Position numbers and translations under genes: made by a program | From: Theobroma cacao | Lineage: Eukaryota > Streptophyta > Magnoliopsida > Malvales > Malvaceae | Reading direction: 5' to 3' | Length of the DNA: 64,000 nt | Assembly (NCBI RefSeq): GCF_000208745.1 | Contig: NC_030855.1 | Coordinates: forward strand, 427,823-491,822 | Shown here: in pieces, positions 1 to 12,943 of the stretch | How the letters are laid out: the number at the start of each line of letters is the position of its first letter | Numbering within the stretch: the stretch's first letter is position 1 | The notes under the pieces: model-generated | Seen by the model: the letters and a program-made list of their open reading frames with translations, nothing else | Told to the model about the DNA's origin: nothing | The model's database searches: none

Positions 1-368
1 ACTCATGAAGCTGCTTCTCATATTATATTTTGATTGTCTTGCAGTAAATACTTTGCGCTACATGTCTTAAACTGATATACATGTCAGTTCAATAGATGCT
101 GTCACATGTTCTCAAGTCCCTATCCAATGCAGAAGGCAACAAAACTCTTAGCAATTTGTCAATTTTATCCAGAAGCTTGACAAACTGCAAAGTAACTTTA
201 GAATGCCCAAAAATTTCTCCAATATGTAGCATAAACCTGAGTTTTCTTATCATCAATTTACCAATCATATAAGCTCCATCCAGAAGATAGATGGAGAGAG
301 ACGGTGGGAAAGGGGGGGTTGAAGAGGAAATCAAAAGGAAATAATTTCATGTTTTTAACAAAACTTAC

Positions 369-1728
369 TGAACCAGTTCCTGGTCCACCACAGAAAATTG
401 CGTTTTTCCCCATTGAGAGAAGTAAGGATTTGGCAGCAAGATACGCATCTTCAGAGCCACCAACCTGGATTACATCCCAATTTTGGTCATAAGTTGAATA
501 TTACCCAAAAGAGCACTTTAGTGCCACCAACCTAATATGATTTGTGTTTCTAAGACGCCAGACTTGGGTGGCAACTAATATTACATGCATTAGTGAAATA
601 ATAAAGTAATAACTATAATATCCTAAAGCCAATTTGATACTAAGCAGGTAACCACATTAACAGAGTTGAAACATTTGCAAAAAGATTTTACTTGTCAGAA
701 ATAATTTACAATTGGAAAGCACTGCTATCATACATTTTAGTGATGAGGTGGGCGAGGAAGTTTAATGAGTGTTCATAGGCATTGAAAGGAAAAGAATATA
801 TATTTAAAATAGCACCTTAACCAGTGTCCACTGGCACTCAATAATGAAATCCTTTCTAGATGATTACTCTCCTACATTTAAGATTTACATAGCCTTCAAC
901 ATAACTGGAGAGCAAGAAGAACGAAATTTTTTTTTGGCATTTTATTTAAATACTTAAATTAATAGAAAGGATGCTGACAGTAACCTGGCTGTGGCAGCAG
1001 ATTATTCAACTCTATAAAATGTTTGGCCCTTTTAGGATTGGTTGTTGATTATACTAAATTGCCATTTTCTCTTACCATTATCTCTCCATGGACTTGTAAG
1101 ATCAGTTAAGTGTGTGAATTTTAACCTAACAAGTGAGATTGAACATCACAGTGCAACAAAATTTCAACTGATAGAAGAATAGAAGGTTTAGTTACTGAAC
1201 ATGCAGCCCCACCAGCTATCACGTCAAGATGATACAAATGAAGCAGAACTAGCATGCTCACTCAAATGATTACAGAAATAACAACTGAACTCTAGTCATT
1301 AAGATGATCAAACTTGAAATCGTACCATGAAAGTAAGTGTACCAGCTTCTGCAGCTACAACACCTCCAGAGACAGGAGCATCCAACATGAGAGGGCTCTC
1401 CCAATTATCTACATAAGTTTTATGTATTTAGACAGTGAAAAATATATGTTTGTATATGTGTGTGCTTTTTTATATATATGAAGGCTGCAGAGGACGGAAA
1501 ACATATCATGCAACCTCAAATGTGGCCCTCTCATCTCATGTTTGAATCATTCAATTCATGGGTAAATTCTCAAATGGTAAAGTCAAGAAAATGGATGACC
1601 TTGCATTAGCATCTCTAACACCATGAGTACAGTCATCTTATTTCAATTATCACTCAACCATAATCTTCTCATTGTCTTGATTCAAATTATATTAGAAGTA
1701 ATAACAAACTAACAATTGTGTGTCAGCA

Positions 1729-1765
<37 letters not shown>

Positions 1766-3734
1766 AGAACTAGGAAAGTGATGAAGAAGAAAGAAAAAAA
1801 AAGATTTCTGATACATTATATGCTAAACAATACATAGAGAATGACAGTGTGAGCATTTTCATCTTAATAAGTAATAGTTCTAGAAACCACTGATTTATCT
1901 TTACTTTAACTCACTGAGTGATACCTTTCGTATCCTTTAAAGTGCAATTAGATACAGACACAGAGAGCTTTCTTGATGTTTGGGGATCAATAGTAGATGA
2001 ATCTATTAATAACCGCGGTGTACGGAGACTTCCTCCATGCAGTAAGCCATTTGGTCCATTATAAACCTCCAATACCTATATAAATCAGACTTGTTGCTAA
2101 GGCAGACATCTTTGCAGTTGATAATAAACCTCAGAAATCAAGGAGAAAAGAAGAATTAATATTTACACGTTATCTGATAAATTTAAATGAACAACCTTGC
2201 ATTGAGATACCTAAGTACTTAGCCCAATGGAGCTTATCATGTCAATTTCTCATGAACTATATTTTATTATGTCACTTAGATAATAACTTATCCTGCATTA
2301 CTTTTGACATATCTGGTAATCAATTTCTCATACAAAGAACTTCAAATTACTTCAACAAGAGCTGATAGAAGAGGAAGACATATTTATTACCACAACATAA
2401 TCAAGAAATAGATACAAGAGAACCCACCTTTTTCAGGTCTTTTGTTATCTTGAATGTAGTTTCAACAAAGATAACTTTTCATCTATAAACTTAAAGCTAG
2501 AATTGTGGTGATTATAATTGTAAACAGAATGCGGAGAGCCAAGCTCTGGCTTATTGAAATAATGCTGTAGATCTAATGGAGAGTCTGAACAAAACTAAAA
2601 ATGTAAAAAATAAAAACAAGAATAAATACATACATGCATTATGGACCACAGCAGAAAACTATAGAGAGCAAAGATAATCTACAAGTCACAATGCTCACAT
2701 GAGATGATGAAGGCAACATCGTGATTACGACCTCACTTGCTTCTGCAACTTCAAAAGGTGTTTGCTTTGTCGAAACTCCCATGTCAGAGTAAATCTTCAT
2801 GACATTACAGTTTCTGAATAAAAATAAAACTGCAAACTTTATTTAGAGTAGAAATGTCTGTTCTGTACTTTCTACAGGAAGAAGAGCCTAAATTGCATAA
2901 AGAATGGCAAAACTGATGGATAAAAGAAAAACATAGAATTAGCTGGAAACAATCATGTTACATAAATCATGGCATATATAAAGGTGAGAAAAAAGTTTGA
3001 ACGCATTACACATCATGAACAGTCACTTTGTATCCAGCCTTGAGTAGATTATTTGCCATTCTGGATCCCATATTTCCCAGCCCTATGAATCCAACACTCT
3101 GTGACAAGTAGTTATGAAACGACAAATTACAACCAAATTAAGAGAAGCATCACAGCAAAAATGACAATATGATAGGTTAGCATAACTTCAACTAATCAAC
3201 ACTGAAAGAACATAAGAGAGACAAACAGACTTATATTATTCCACCGAGAAACCAACTGAAATTACCAAACCAGGAGATTTGTCATCATCATATGAAAAAC
3301 CATTTAAGAACACACTTTCCCAATTGAGACTGGTCATGCAAAAACTTCATCGTACATTTTTTAAGAGCATAATGCCGTGATACCAAAAATCAGCTCTTCC
3401 TAATTTAGATTGCTTATGTTTCACTGAGTTGGTGCCTTGGAAATGAATTGATCAATTCTAAACTCCAGTTAAACAGCTAGAATCAAAGTAATATATTTGG
3501 AAGCTGAGTCTGAGTCCGACAGCTGAGTCGAGTAAAAAGCTGAAAACTACCCAAAAACAAAAAACCAACCTCAAAGTGGGAAGAGAGGTTTGAAGAAGCG
3601 AAACTGCGGGTAGGAAAGGAATGAAAAGGAGAAGACGACACGAGCAGTTGTTGAGATTGGTGTTCGACTTTGGACAAGGAATTCGAAAGCAGGGCTCTCA
3701 GCCTGTGGCCGTAAGTCCTCATCCTCATCGCCAT
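369..3734 (-). CDS. HIBADH: 3-hydroxyisobutyrate dehydrogenase, mitochondrial (3' part lies outside the window)
   Basis: NAD-dependent oxidation of 3-hydroxyisobutyrate to methylmalonate semialdehyde in valine breakdown, in mitochondria. Six exons are visible on the minus strand: 3734-3570, 3098-3010, 2813-2699, 2075-1925, 1408-1326 and 464-369. They join in frame to 233 codons, against roughly 345 in the family. Residues 1-55 form an Arg/Ser-rich transit peptide (MAMRMRTYGHRLRALLSNSL at the start). Exon 2 opens with the Rossmann motif GFIGLGNMG. Exon 3 holds VVITMLPSSSHV, exon 4 LLIDSSTIDPQTSRK, and exon 5 DAPVSGGVVAAEAGTLTFM, all hallmarks of the beta-hydroxyacid dehydrogenase family. Exon 6 ends at GGPGTGS with a GTAAGT donor, so the catalytic Lys exon (family motif GxxxKxxNN) must lie left of base 1. 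Bases 1-368 look intronic. The gene is divergent from the GHR1-type gene. Identity is firm; exon borders are inferred by eye. Confidence 0.93.
1729..1765. repeat. (GT)n(GA)n compound microsatellite
   Basis: About nine GT units run directly into about nine GA units inside an intron of the HIBADH gene, between exons 4 and 5. Such tracts vary in length between individuals and would serve as a marker. No function is implied. Confidence 0.9.
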
Positions 3735-6045
3735 TGATGATTAGTTAATACTAATAATCGAAGATAGATGTTTTCCAAGAAGAAGAAGACTTGCAAGTAG
3801 TGGAGTAATCGGTTGTGCTGCTTGCTTCCCGTCTGTTCTAATTTCTACAGTTGCGGCATCTGTTGAACAAGGCGTTACGTTACGGAATACTGCTTATTAC
3901 AGAACGGAAATGTCTGTCCTCAATTTTTAATATTATCTTAAAAGATTCTCTTTTTAATTAATATTTAAAGAAATTTTTAAATCAATTTTTATATTTTTAT
4001 TATATTCAATAATAAGCTCTTGACTAATTATTAACTTAATTAAAATATAATTATTCATTTTATGTGAAGTGATGTTGATATGACATATTAATCTTGTAAA
4101 TGTCAAATTATAAGTTAATAATAAGTACATATATAATCATTTATTTAATGCATCGATTAAAATTATAAAATATATAAATAATCCACATGATAAATATATG
4201 AGTCTATATATATCACCCTAAATATGTATAAAAAACATAAGAGATTCAATTCTAATTTTAGTTGATAATGGTCTTATAATTAATTTACCTTTAGAGCAAG
4301 CAACATATAAGAATTTATCAAATAAAAAATCTTCTGATTTTTCAATAGATAATTATATAAATTTTTAATAATTTTTTACATCATTATTGATCCGAGATAA
4401 TCCAATCGATCATGCCAAAATGTTAAAAAAATCATATTCCAAAACTATAACAAAGATATCATATGTAATTATACATATTTTCATGCTTAACTTGATTAAA
4501 TAAATCAAGAGACAAAATATATTCACATTAAAGTTAATTTTCAGGGAATGAAAATACTAAAATCACTTACTTTATTTACTAAAATTAAAAATTAAAGATT
4601 AATTATTGAAATCATTTTGAAACTTGAAAACTTAGTATGAACTTTTAATCATAACATAATAGATATTCACATATATTTTTATAACAAACAATTGATTGTT
4701 AAAATAATTAATATAATAATATTAAAACAAATTAAAAATTGTTCATCATGGATTGTGGTGATCAAAACAGATACGGCAAAATTGGTATTAATTCCCAAAA
4801 TAAAAAGATAAAATTAAAAAAAAAAACAATTTTTGTATGCCATGGATCAAAGGACCCTTAAAAAGTATTAGGATAATGATGCCACCCTTTTCATATTGCA
4901 ACTTCATCTTGTCACTCTTTGCTACCTTATCGCTTTATTTTCTTATTATCTAAGTTATTAAAATTGGGTTAGAAGTTTCATGGAGTTTTCTTCTTTAAAC
5001 TGGGCCGAACTTCAAATGGGTTTGCTTTTGTATTAGATGTGCCCATGAGTTCATGATGAAGTTTCAAATGGACTCGATTTTAAATAATTTTTTTTATTTT
5101 AATAAAAAAATATTTTGATAAATAAATATAACATAAGTAAAACAATTTCGTCTCAAAAGAAAGATATAATTGACTATGCATGAGGTATCATCCAAATGCA
5201 ATCATGAATAACAGGACTTAATGAATTTTGTTCATGTCATTGCATCTAGTACAGCGGGGATAAAAAATGTCGGTTGATGTTAACTGTTAACTTAAAGACG
5301 TTTTGAATATTATTAATTGTGAGGGATTTAATAGAATAAATGATCAAAATAAATGAAATTTTTTAGGGTTTATATCTTTATTTAATTTTTACAATATTGT
5401 TGTGATTAAACTTGTCTAATATTATGCCAACGACATAATTATCTCAAATTATCGTCTCAATTCCCATCCCCGACATATTGGAGGATAGAAAGAGAATTCA
5501 GTGGGGTCCACCCTTGCCATTTATATTTCTTTCCTCCATCATTCTTCATTCTCGTGAGAGGGACTAGCATCCATCTCATCTCATGGTCCTCCCCCTCTCT
5601 TCAGTCACCATCATCAAGCCCTGGTATTCCACGAGGACCAACTTGTCCACGCGTCACCATTCAAACGGTTGTATCTCTGGAAAAAAGTGGGGTCAGGGTC
5701 CCACCTTCCACCCCTCCAATAAATGTTCCCATCAAACTCACCTCCCCTCTTGTGTTTTATTGGAACTTGGCACTTGTGGGTTTGGGTGGGGACCGGGACT
5801 GGGACTGTGGGAGTGGAGTGGGTAAAACCAAATCAAAGGTACAAATTTTAATTTTTTTACATCATATTTTGTAATTTTTTAATTAATATTGTGTACATAA
5901 TTTTTATTCTCAGTAATATTAAATTACTAATTTTATTTAATAAAATTCTCAAATTATTAAATAAAAAAATTTAAGAGTATTAATTGGAAAAAAATAAATT
6001 ACCAAATCCAAAGAAGAAAAACCCTGGTCAAAGGGGCAATGGCAT

Positions 6046-6060
6046 GGGGGGGGGGGGGGG
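6046..6060 (+). repeat. Poly-G run (15 G)
   Basis: Fifteen consecutive G on the plus strand, directly after GGCAT, in otherwise AT-rich intergenic DNA about 1.4 kb before the GHR1-type start codon. Long G runs are rare in such DNA and are prone to length change and sequencing error. Confidence 0.9.
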
Positions 6061-7103
6061 TTCCACACACAGATACGAATTCTGACCTCACTCTCCAGCT
6101 CATGCAAAAGGCCAAAGACAACCTTAAACTGGATTTGATAAATCCTTTGACGTCCACCATGCCAAAAAGAGTTAAAAAAAAAAACGGACATTGCAAAGGG
6201 CAGATTCTCTTCTTCCCTCTCTTTTATTTTTTGGCGGGTAAATCCCTAATTAGTCCTTAAAAAAAGGCCCTAAACTGTTTTCCCGCTATCTCTTTTGTCC
6301 CCTTTCGCCTTTTGCTGACCCTGTCTCTGAAGCACCACTGTAAGCTCTAGCCTCTCTAAAGAGCCTTTTTAAAAGAAGAAAAAAAAAAAAAAGGAGACTA
6401 ATGGCAGGATTTATAATTTTAAGGATGTTGTTTAATCAACCGATGCAAGTAAGCTTAGGGTTTTGTTTTTGGGCTCCTAAAATCACATGCTGACTTAGAA
6501 AGAGAGAGAGTAGTATAAGAGACAAAGGCAACCCCTTTTTGGGGGGGTTTGTTGTCATTGTCATTAAAGAAGTAGGGTTTAGGCACTTTTTGAGCAACTA
6601 AATTCCACTGTTTTTGAAAGGGTTTACAATTTCATGGCCTAGTGATTATATCTGGGTGTCTTTTTGTTTACTATTTTCCCTTTTAGCTCTTAATTCTCAA
6701 GACCCATTTCTTGTTTGAGTGAGCTTTTACTAGTGTGAAGCTCTTACATTTTTGCAAGGAAATGGTTTGGTTTGCTCTAAAGTCTTGAGCTTTTCACATC
6801 ACAAGTTTCTTTTGAGCCTACATTGTTGATGGAAGAAGAGATCTTGGTAAGAAAAATGTTGCATTTCTTATGTTTTGATCGTTAGATCTCTGAACGGAGC
6901 CCAGTGTTGTTGCAGTTCATTTCAGTCATTTAATGCTTTAGCTTAGTTTGCTTTGTTCAAGACCTTGTTGAAAGAGTATCTTTATCACTGGTTCTTGTTG
7001 GAACCAAAATCAGCTCTTTCAAGGCTTGGTTTTCTCATGATGTGTTCTTTTATCAGGTACATTGCTGTCTCATTGCTCACATTTTCAGTTTTGAGTTGAA
7101 ACT

Positions 7104-7162
7104 GTGAATGTTGTTTCCATCTCCTCCGAAGGTGAATGTTGTTGTTTCCATCTCCTCTGAAG
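7104..7162. repeat. Short tandem duplication (28 and 31 bp) in the presumed leader or leader intron of the GHR1-type gene
   Basis: A unit starting GTGAATGTTG and ending in CCGAAG or CTGAAG occurs twice back to back, 7104-7131 and 7132-7162. The second copy has an extra three-base GTT. It lies in the untranslated region before the ATG at 7470, so it does not affect the protein. Confidence 0.8.
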
Positions 7163-7469
7163 GTCAATGCTGCTTGTACTGAAGAAAGGGCTTGTAGCTT
7201 TCCTCTTGCTTTTAGTGAAATGGTTCTAGCCTCGTTGAATTTGTGCATTTAAGAGCTTCAGGACTCCCTGTAGTAGAGTGCAATTACCTTGTTACTTTAA
7301 TGTAAAGGGGTTATTACTGCAGAGATTGAAGGAGGTTTTGGATTCTATTTTGTTTTTTAACCATAAACTTTCTAAAATTAAGTTTGTTGCAATCAAATCT
7401 CTGCATTAGGGAGTGGAGACCCGCGTTTAATTTCTTATCTTTGAACTTGTTTGGGTTGATAGAATTACC

Positions 7470-10400
7470 ATGAAGCTCTTTAAATTTTTAGTGTTATCTT
7501 TATTTTTCCTTTCTGCCATGGGGCAGCTTCCGTCACAGGACATTCTGGCATTACTTGAATTCAAGAAGGGTATTAAGCATGACCCTACAGGATATGTCCT
7601 TGATTCATGGAATGAGGAGTCCATTGATTTCGATGGCTGCCCTTCTTCTTGGAATGGGATTGTTTGTAATGGAGGAAATGTTGCTGGTGTTATCCTTGAT
7701 AACTTAAGTCTCTCTGCTGATGCAGACTTGAGTGTTTTTTCGAACCTTACGAAGCTTGTGAAACTCTCCATGACAAACAACTCTATCACAGGCATCATTC
7801 CTGACAATATAGGTGACTTCAAAAGTCTTGAATTTCTGGATGTGTCAAATAATCTCTTTTCTTCAATTTTGCCGCCAGGCATTGGTAAATTAGGGAGCTT
7901 AAGGAATCTTTCACTGGCTGGGAATAACTTCTCAGGCGTTGTTCCAGATACAATTTCAGAGCTTGTTTCAATCCAATCTTTGGACTTGAGCCGCAATTCC
8001 CTGTCTGGTTCACTCCCAACCTCAGTAGTAAAACTGGATGAGCTGTTGTATCTAAATCTATCTTCCAATCAGTTTACCAAGAGAATCCCAAAAGGGTTTG
8101 AGCTCATTTCTGGTCTTCAGGTGCTTGACTTGCACGGGAATATGCTAGATGGCAGCTTAGATGGGGAGTTTTTCCTTCTTTCAAATGCCAGCCATGTTGA
8201 CCTTAGTAGGAATATGCTACAGAGCTCTAGTTCGGAGAAGTCACTACCAGGCATTTCTGAGAGTATCAAGTATTTAAATCTTAGCCACAACCAACTTACT
8301 GGATCATTGGTTGGGGAAGCGGAGCTTCGTTTGTTTGGAAATTTAGAGGTGTTGGATCTAAGCTACAATCAGCTGTCTGGAGAATTGCCTGGATTTAATT
8401 TTGCATATGATCTTCAGGTCCTCAAGCTCAGCAACAACAGATTTTCAGGCTTCATCCCTAATGTCCTGCTGAAAGGAGATTCTTTGCTTTTAACCGAGCT
8501 TGATCTAAGTGGGAACAATCTCTCAGGTAGCCTTTTAATGATCCTGATACTTTAGCTTATATAGGCATCCCAAAAAGCTTGCATATGTGATTTTTGTCAA
8601 ATTATGAATACTTAGTTGCTTTGTCCCGTTTTCTGTGTTTTACTATGCCTCATACTTCCTGTTCATCTTTCAGGGCCCGTATCCATGATCATGTCTACAA
8701 ATCTGCAGATACTCAATCTTTCCTCAAATGGGCTCACAGGGGAACTTCCTTTACTGACTGGAAGTTGTGCGGTACTTGATCTATCAAATAACAAGTTAGA
8801 AGGAAATTTAACCAGAATGGTACATTGGGGAAATATTGAATACCTTGATCTCAGCCAGAACCTTTTGACAGGGTCAATTCCTGAGGTAACCCCTCAATTT
8901 TTGCGTTTAAATCATCTCAACCTCTCACATAATTCCCTTAGTAGCTCTTTACCAAAAGTGATAATGCAGTACCCAAAGCTTAGAGTCCTCGATCTCAGTT
9001 TCAACCAATTAGATGGACCTCTCTTAAATGACCTACTAAACTTGGCTACTTTGGAAGAACTTCATCTTGGGAATAATTTAATTTCTGGTGCTATTGAGTT
9101 CTCTCCTTCAAGTGAATCCAACCTCCATGCTCTTGATCTGTCTCATAATCGGCTTAATGGCTATTTTCCCAGCCAATTTGGGTCATTGGCTGGACTTCAA
9201 TTGCTCAATCTTGCAGGCAATAACTTATCTGGTTCCCTGCCATCTTCCATGGCTGACATGAAATCACTGAACTCATTAGATATATCCCAGAATTATTTTA
9301 CCGGATCTTTACCGAACAAGGTTCCTAATGGTCTTCGAAGCTTTAATGTTTCCTACAACAATCTCTCTGGAGTTGTCCCAGAAAATTTGAGGAAGTTCCC
9401 TACTTCATCCTTCTACCCTGGAAATGCTAAGTTGCATTTTCCGAGTGGTCCTCCTGGATCGAATAATGCCCCTGGGGAACATTCCAGGAGGAAACCAATC
9501 AACACAATCGTCAAATGGGTGATTGTGGTGTCATGTGTGGTTGCTCTTATCATTCTCATCCTGCTTGCTATATTCCTACATTACATCTGTTTATCAAGGA
9601 GAACTCCACCAGAGCATGTTACAAGTAAAGATGTTCGAAAGCGAGCACCAACAAACCCTTCTAGCATTGCTGGTACGGAGAGTGGGGGTGCTTTGGTTGT
9701 TTCAGCGGAGGATCTTGTGTCTTCACGGAAAGGGTCATCTGACATCAGTCCCAGTGAGAAAATGGCAGCGGTGACTGGCTATTCTCCTTCAAAGGCCACC
9801 CATTTATCTTGGTCGCCAGAGTCTGGAGATTCATTTACTGCTGAGCACCTTGCAAGACTGGATGTAAGATCGCCAGATCGATTGGTCGGTGAGCTGCATT
9901 TTCTTGATGATACAGTCACATTGACCCCTGAGGAGCTGTCAAGGGCTCCAGCAGAAGTTTTGGGAAGGAGCAGTCATGGGACTTCTTACAGGGCAACATT
10001 GGATAATGGAGTCTTCTTGACTGTGAAGTGGCTCAGAGAAGGGGTGGCAAAACAGAGAAAGGAATTTGCTAAGGAGGCTAAAAAATTTGCCAACATTAGG
10101 CATCCTAATGTGGTGGGTTTGAGAGGGTACTATTGGGGCCCCACTCAGCATGAGAAGCTGATTCTTTCAGATTATATCTCACCTGGAAGTCTTGCAAGCT
10201 TTCTTTACGGTAACTGTTTACCCTGTAGCTTTTCAATACATTATTTGCAGTTCTATTATTAGAAGAAAACTACTAATAAAAAAACATAGAGAGAGGGGGG
10301 GAGGGGGGCCAATGGTGGAAATCTTATTATTTGATCTAACTCTTGTTTCACCATCATTGTTAATTGAGTTTATATTCATATGCTTGGCCTCTTTCTCCTT

Positions 10401-11810
10401 TTAGTGTAGTACCATTTTGGGAAGGTTTCAGTTTAAATTCCAGATCCATACATAGACCTTTCATTACTCCTAGAAAATCGAGGGGACTTGGTCCCAAGCT
10501 TGGGTAAAAGACAGATGTGGGAACACCATTATTTTGCAAAATTAAATGCTTTAGATTGCCAGTAGGTTAGCCCATAATATACCTGCTTTACTACTTACAT
10601 AGTTGCTATAGTTTTATTCCGGACTTGCTGATTTATTTTTATGATTTGGTTTGCAGGTTATATTTACTATAAGCAAGTATATTTTTAGTAATAAAAACAA
10701 AATCGTTAAGCCAATTGGCTGTCAGCTTTATTCTTTTCTGGGCCATATATCAAGAGCTGCATCTTTTTGTTTTCCATTTACTTTTGTTCAAAATGCAAAT
10801 GTGTTTCCTTGCATGTTTGCATTGCAGTCTGTTTCATTGATGAATAGCTGTTGGCATGGTTGAGTTAATGTTCTGTGAATTAGTATTGTTTTTATGTAAA
10901 GTCTTTTTCTTTTATATTCTAATATCTTAACAAGCTTCTGCATGGGTAGACAAGTTGTTCCACTCTCCTTCACCTCCATTTCTTTTTCTTTTCATAGATG
11001 ATTTTCCATTAAGGAATAAATTATATGTGATATGATATAATCTTTCATGCTTCCCTATTTGATACTCCTTTCCTAGCTTTCATGAAAATTAGGTTATAAT
11101 CATGTCATTTTTTATGTTTTAATAAAAAATTAGTATGTAAAAACGGCAGAAAAAATATATTTGTATTCAGAATATACACATCTAGGTATGAGAGACATTA
11201 CTAATGATCAAATCTGATATTTTCAGATCGACCGGGAAGGAAAGGCCCACCCTTATCCTGGGCACAGAGGCTGAAAATAGCTGTTGATGTTGCACGTGGC
11301 CTGAACTATCTCCATTTTGACCGTGCCGTTCCACATGGTAACCTAAAGGCAACAAATGTACTATTAGATGGGCCTGATCTTAATGCACGTATTGCAGATT
11401 ACTGCCTACACCGCCTCATGACCCAAGCTGGTACTGTGGAACAAATCCTGGATTCTGGGCTCCTGGGTTACCGTGCACCAGAGTTGGCTGACACCAAGAA
11501 ACCACTGCTTTCCTTTAAGTCAGATGTGTATGCCTTCGGTGTGATTCTGTTGGAACTTCTAACAGGTAAATGTGCTGGTGATGTAATTCCGGGGGAAGAG
11601 GAAGGGATAGATTTGACAGAATGGGTGCGGTTGAGGGTGGCAGAAGGCTGCGGCACAGATTGTTTTGATTCTGCCTTGGCCCAAGAGATGGGGAATCCAG
11701 CTGCTGAGAAGGGGATGAAGGAGGTCCTTGGAATAGCATCAAGATGCGTACGATCTGTTTCTGAGAGGCCAGGTATCAAGACTATATATGAAGATCTTTC
11801 TTCTATATAA
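7470..11810 (+). CDS. GHR1: GHR1-type leucine-rich repeat receptor-like pseudokinase
   Basis: Plasma-membrane receptor-like protein. Arabidopsis GHR1 works in guard cells downstream of ABA and hydrogen peroxide and promotes SLAC1 anion-channel activity. Three exons (7470-8526, 8674-10209, 11227-11810) join in frame to 1058 codons plus stop, close to the ~1050 of GHR1. A signal peptide (residues 1-18) is followed by an N-terminal cap with two Cys (CPSSWNGIVC), about 20 LRRs, one membrane helix at about 634-656, a Ser-rich linker and a kinase-like domain from about 775. The catalytic loop reads H901-G-N-L-K instead of HRDLK, and DFG is replaced by D922-Y-C, so phosphotransfer is not expected. 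GHR1 itself is described as a pseudokinase with these changes. The C-terminus ends TIYEDLSSI. The gene converges on OLA1. Confidence 0.95.
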
Positions 11811-12943
11811 TCCATTTTTTTTCTCTTGTATCTCATATAGCTAGATTTAAATATTCAGGGCATCTAATCTCTCATTGGCCTCCCTTTTGAGTCTTTTCTT
11901 TTGGCATATTGAACAGCTGATTTCCATTCAAAATTTGTTGTAAAAATGGAGGAACATTATGAATGGATAGAAAAGTTTCACCTAATTGCTGGTTCTATGA
12001 TGATTTATAATGTTTCATAATGGCCTTTTATATTTTTTGGATGGCAAAATACAGTTTCACTCTTCTGCTCTGTCTTCATATGAGTTTCAGATCAAGTATT
12101 AAGCTCTATGAAGAACCTTTCTCTTATCAACCGACACTAGTGTTTTTAAGGCAAGTTTTGGTTTGTACTCTCACACCAGTAGCTGTTAAGCCTCTTGCTT
12201 TCAGCTTGAATTTTTGGACATTGCCAATAGGTGGCAGTTTCATTTCTTCAGGAAACAAAAACAAAAATGGTGGCAATGTGTTTTTGGGAATTGTTGCAGT
12301 ATGCTTTGCTTTGGGTTAAAGTTCTTGCTTAATAGGTTTGGTTGGTTGCCTTTGGTTCATAATCTTTTTTATGCATATTTTTTCATTGACATTAAACAAT
12401 CACATTTATTTACCAACTCATGATAATTGTCATTACCCTCATCTTATTTTTTTCTTTTTTAATTAAATTAAATTTTTAAATAAGAAAAGAATAGAGATTT
12501 CCATTCAATTGTGCCACAAAGAACCTCCCTTCAAGACTTGGCCTTGGACTTGAGACTTTTAGAACTGATGAATATCATAGAGGAGCAAAGGGAGCCCTTG
12601 GAAATTGCTGCATTTTCAGTTCAATGGTCAAAATGAGGGAGATTGCAATACACAATACACAAAAAATGGTACAGAGTTTGCAACATCAATCAATGTATGT
12701 CAAGCCTTCAAAAGTCTTGGCTTTCTGCAAATTTATAAGTTATGCTAATTTAAGTGATGCTGCATAAAAGCAAAGGCTATAAGTTTCTACAAACTCATAA
12801 AAGATATTTAACTTGGAAAATACAGTCTCATCCTACCCCTATGTCATAAGGGATGATAAAGCTCATAAATCAAAATAATAGATGCATAACCAACAGCACA
12901 CTCCTTAACTCATCTCTCTTTGGGTTGTGAGAAGTTGTATGCC
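11811..12943. other. Convergent intergenic region between GHR1-type and OLA1 genes
   Basis: This holds both 3' untranslated regions, in tail-to-tail arrangement. The sequence is AT-rich with several possible poly(A) signals on each strand. I saw no further open frame with recognisable content and no clear repeat. Confidence 0.7.

Larger units (their letters stand above)
3735..7469. other. Intergenic region between HIBADH and GHR1-type genes, with both promoters and the GHR1 leader
   Basis: No coding gene was found. Bases 3735-3900 should hold the HIBADH 5' leader and promoter. Bases 3920-5450 are very AT-rich and repetitive, and the first 220 bases resemble the left half of the foldback elements described at 26088 and 53911. 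A run of 15 G lies at 6046-6060. From about 6290 to 7469 the sequence becomes CT-rich and T-rich, typical of a plant leader. A possible leader donor (TTG|GTAAG) is at 6846 and several AG acceptors lie before 7470, so the leader is probably spliced. A small upstream ATG is at 6829. Short open frames at 5554-5874 and 6039-6260 have low-complexity translations and are not called genes. Confidence 0.6.

Noticed and set aside
5554..5874. 106-codon and 80-codon plus-strand frames in the spacer before the GHR1-type gene
   Set aside because: The two overlap in different frames, are Pro/Ser-rich low complexity, lack splice partners and resemble no protein I recognise.
7427..8068. A 213-codon open frame on the minus strand
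   Set aside because: It lies antisense to the LRR exon of the GHR1-type gene. Regular LRR codon patterns often leave the opposite strand open, and the translation resembles no family I know.
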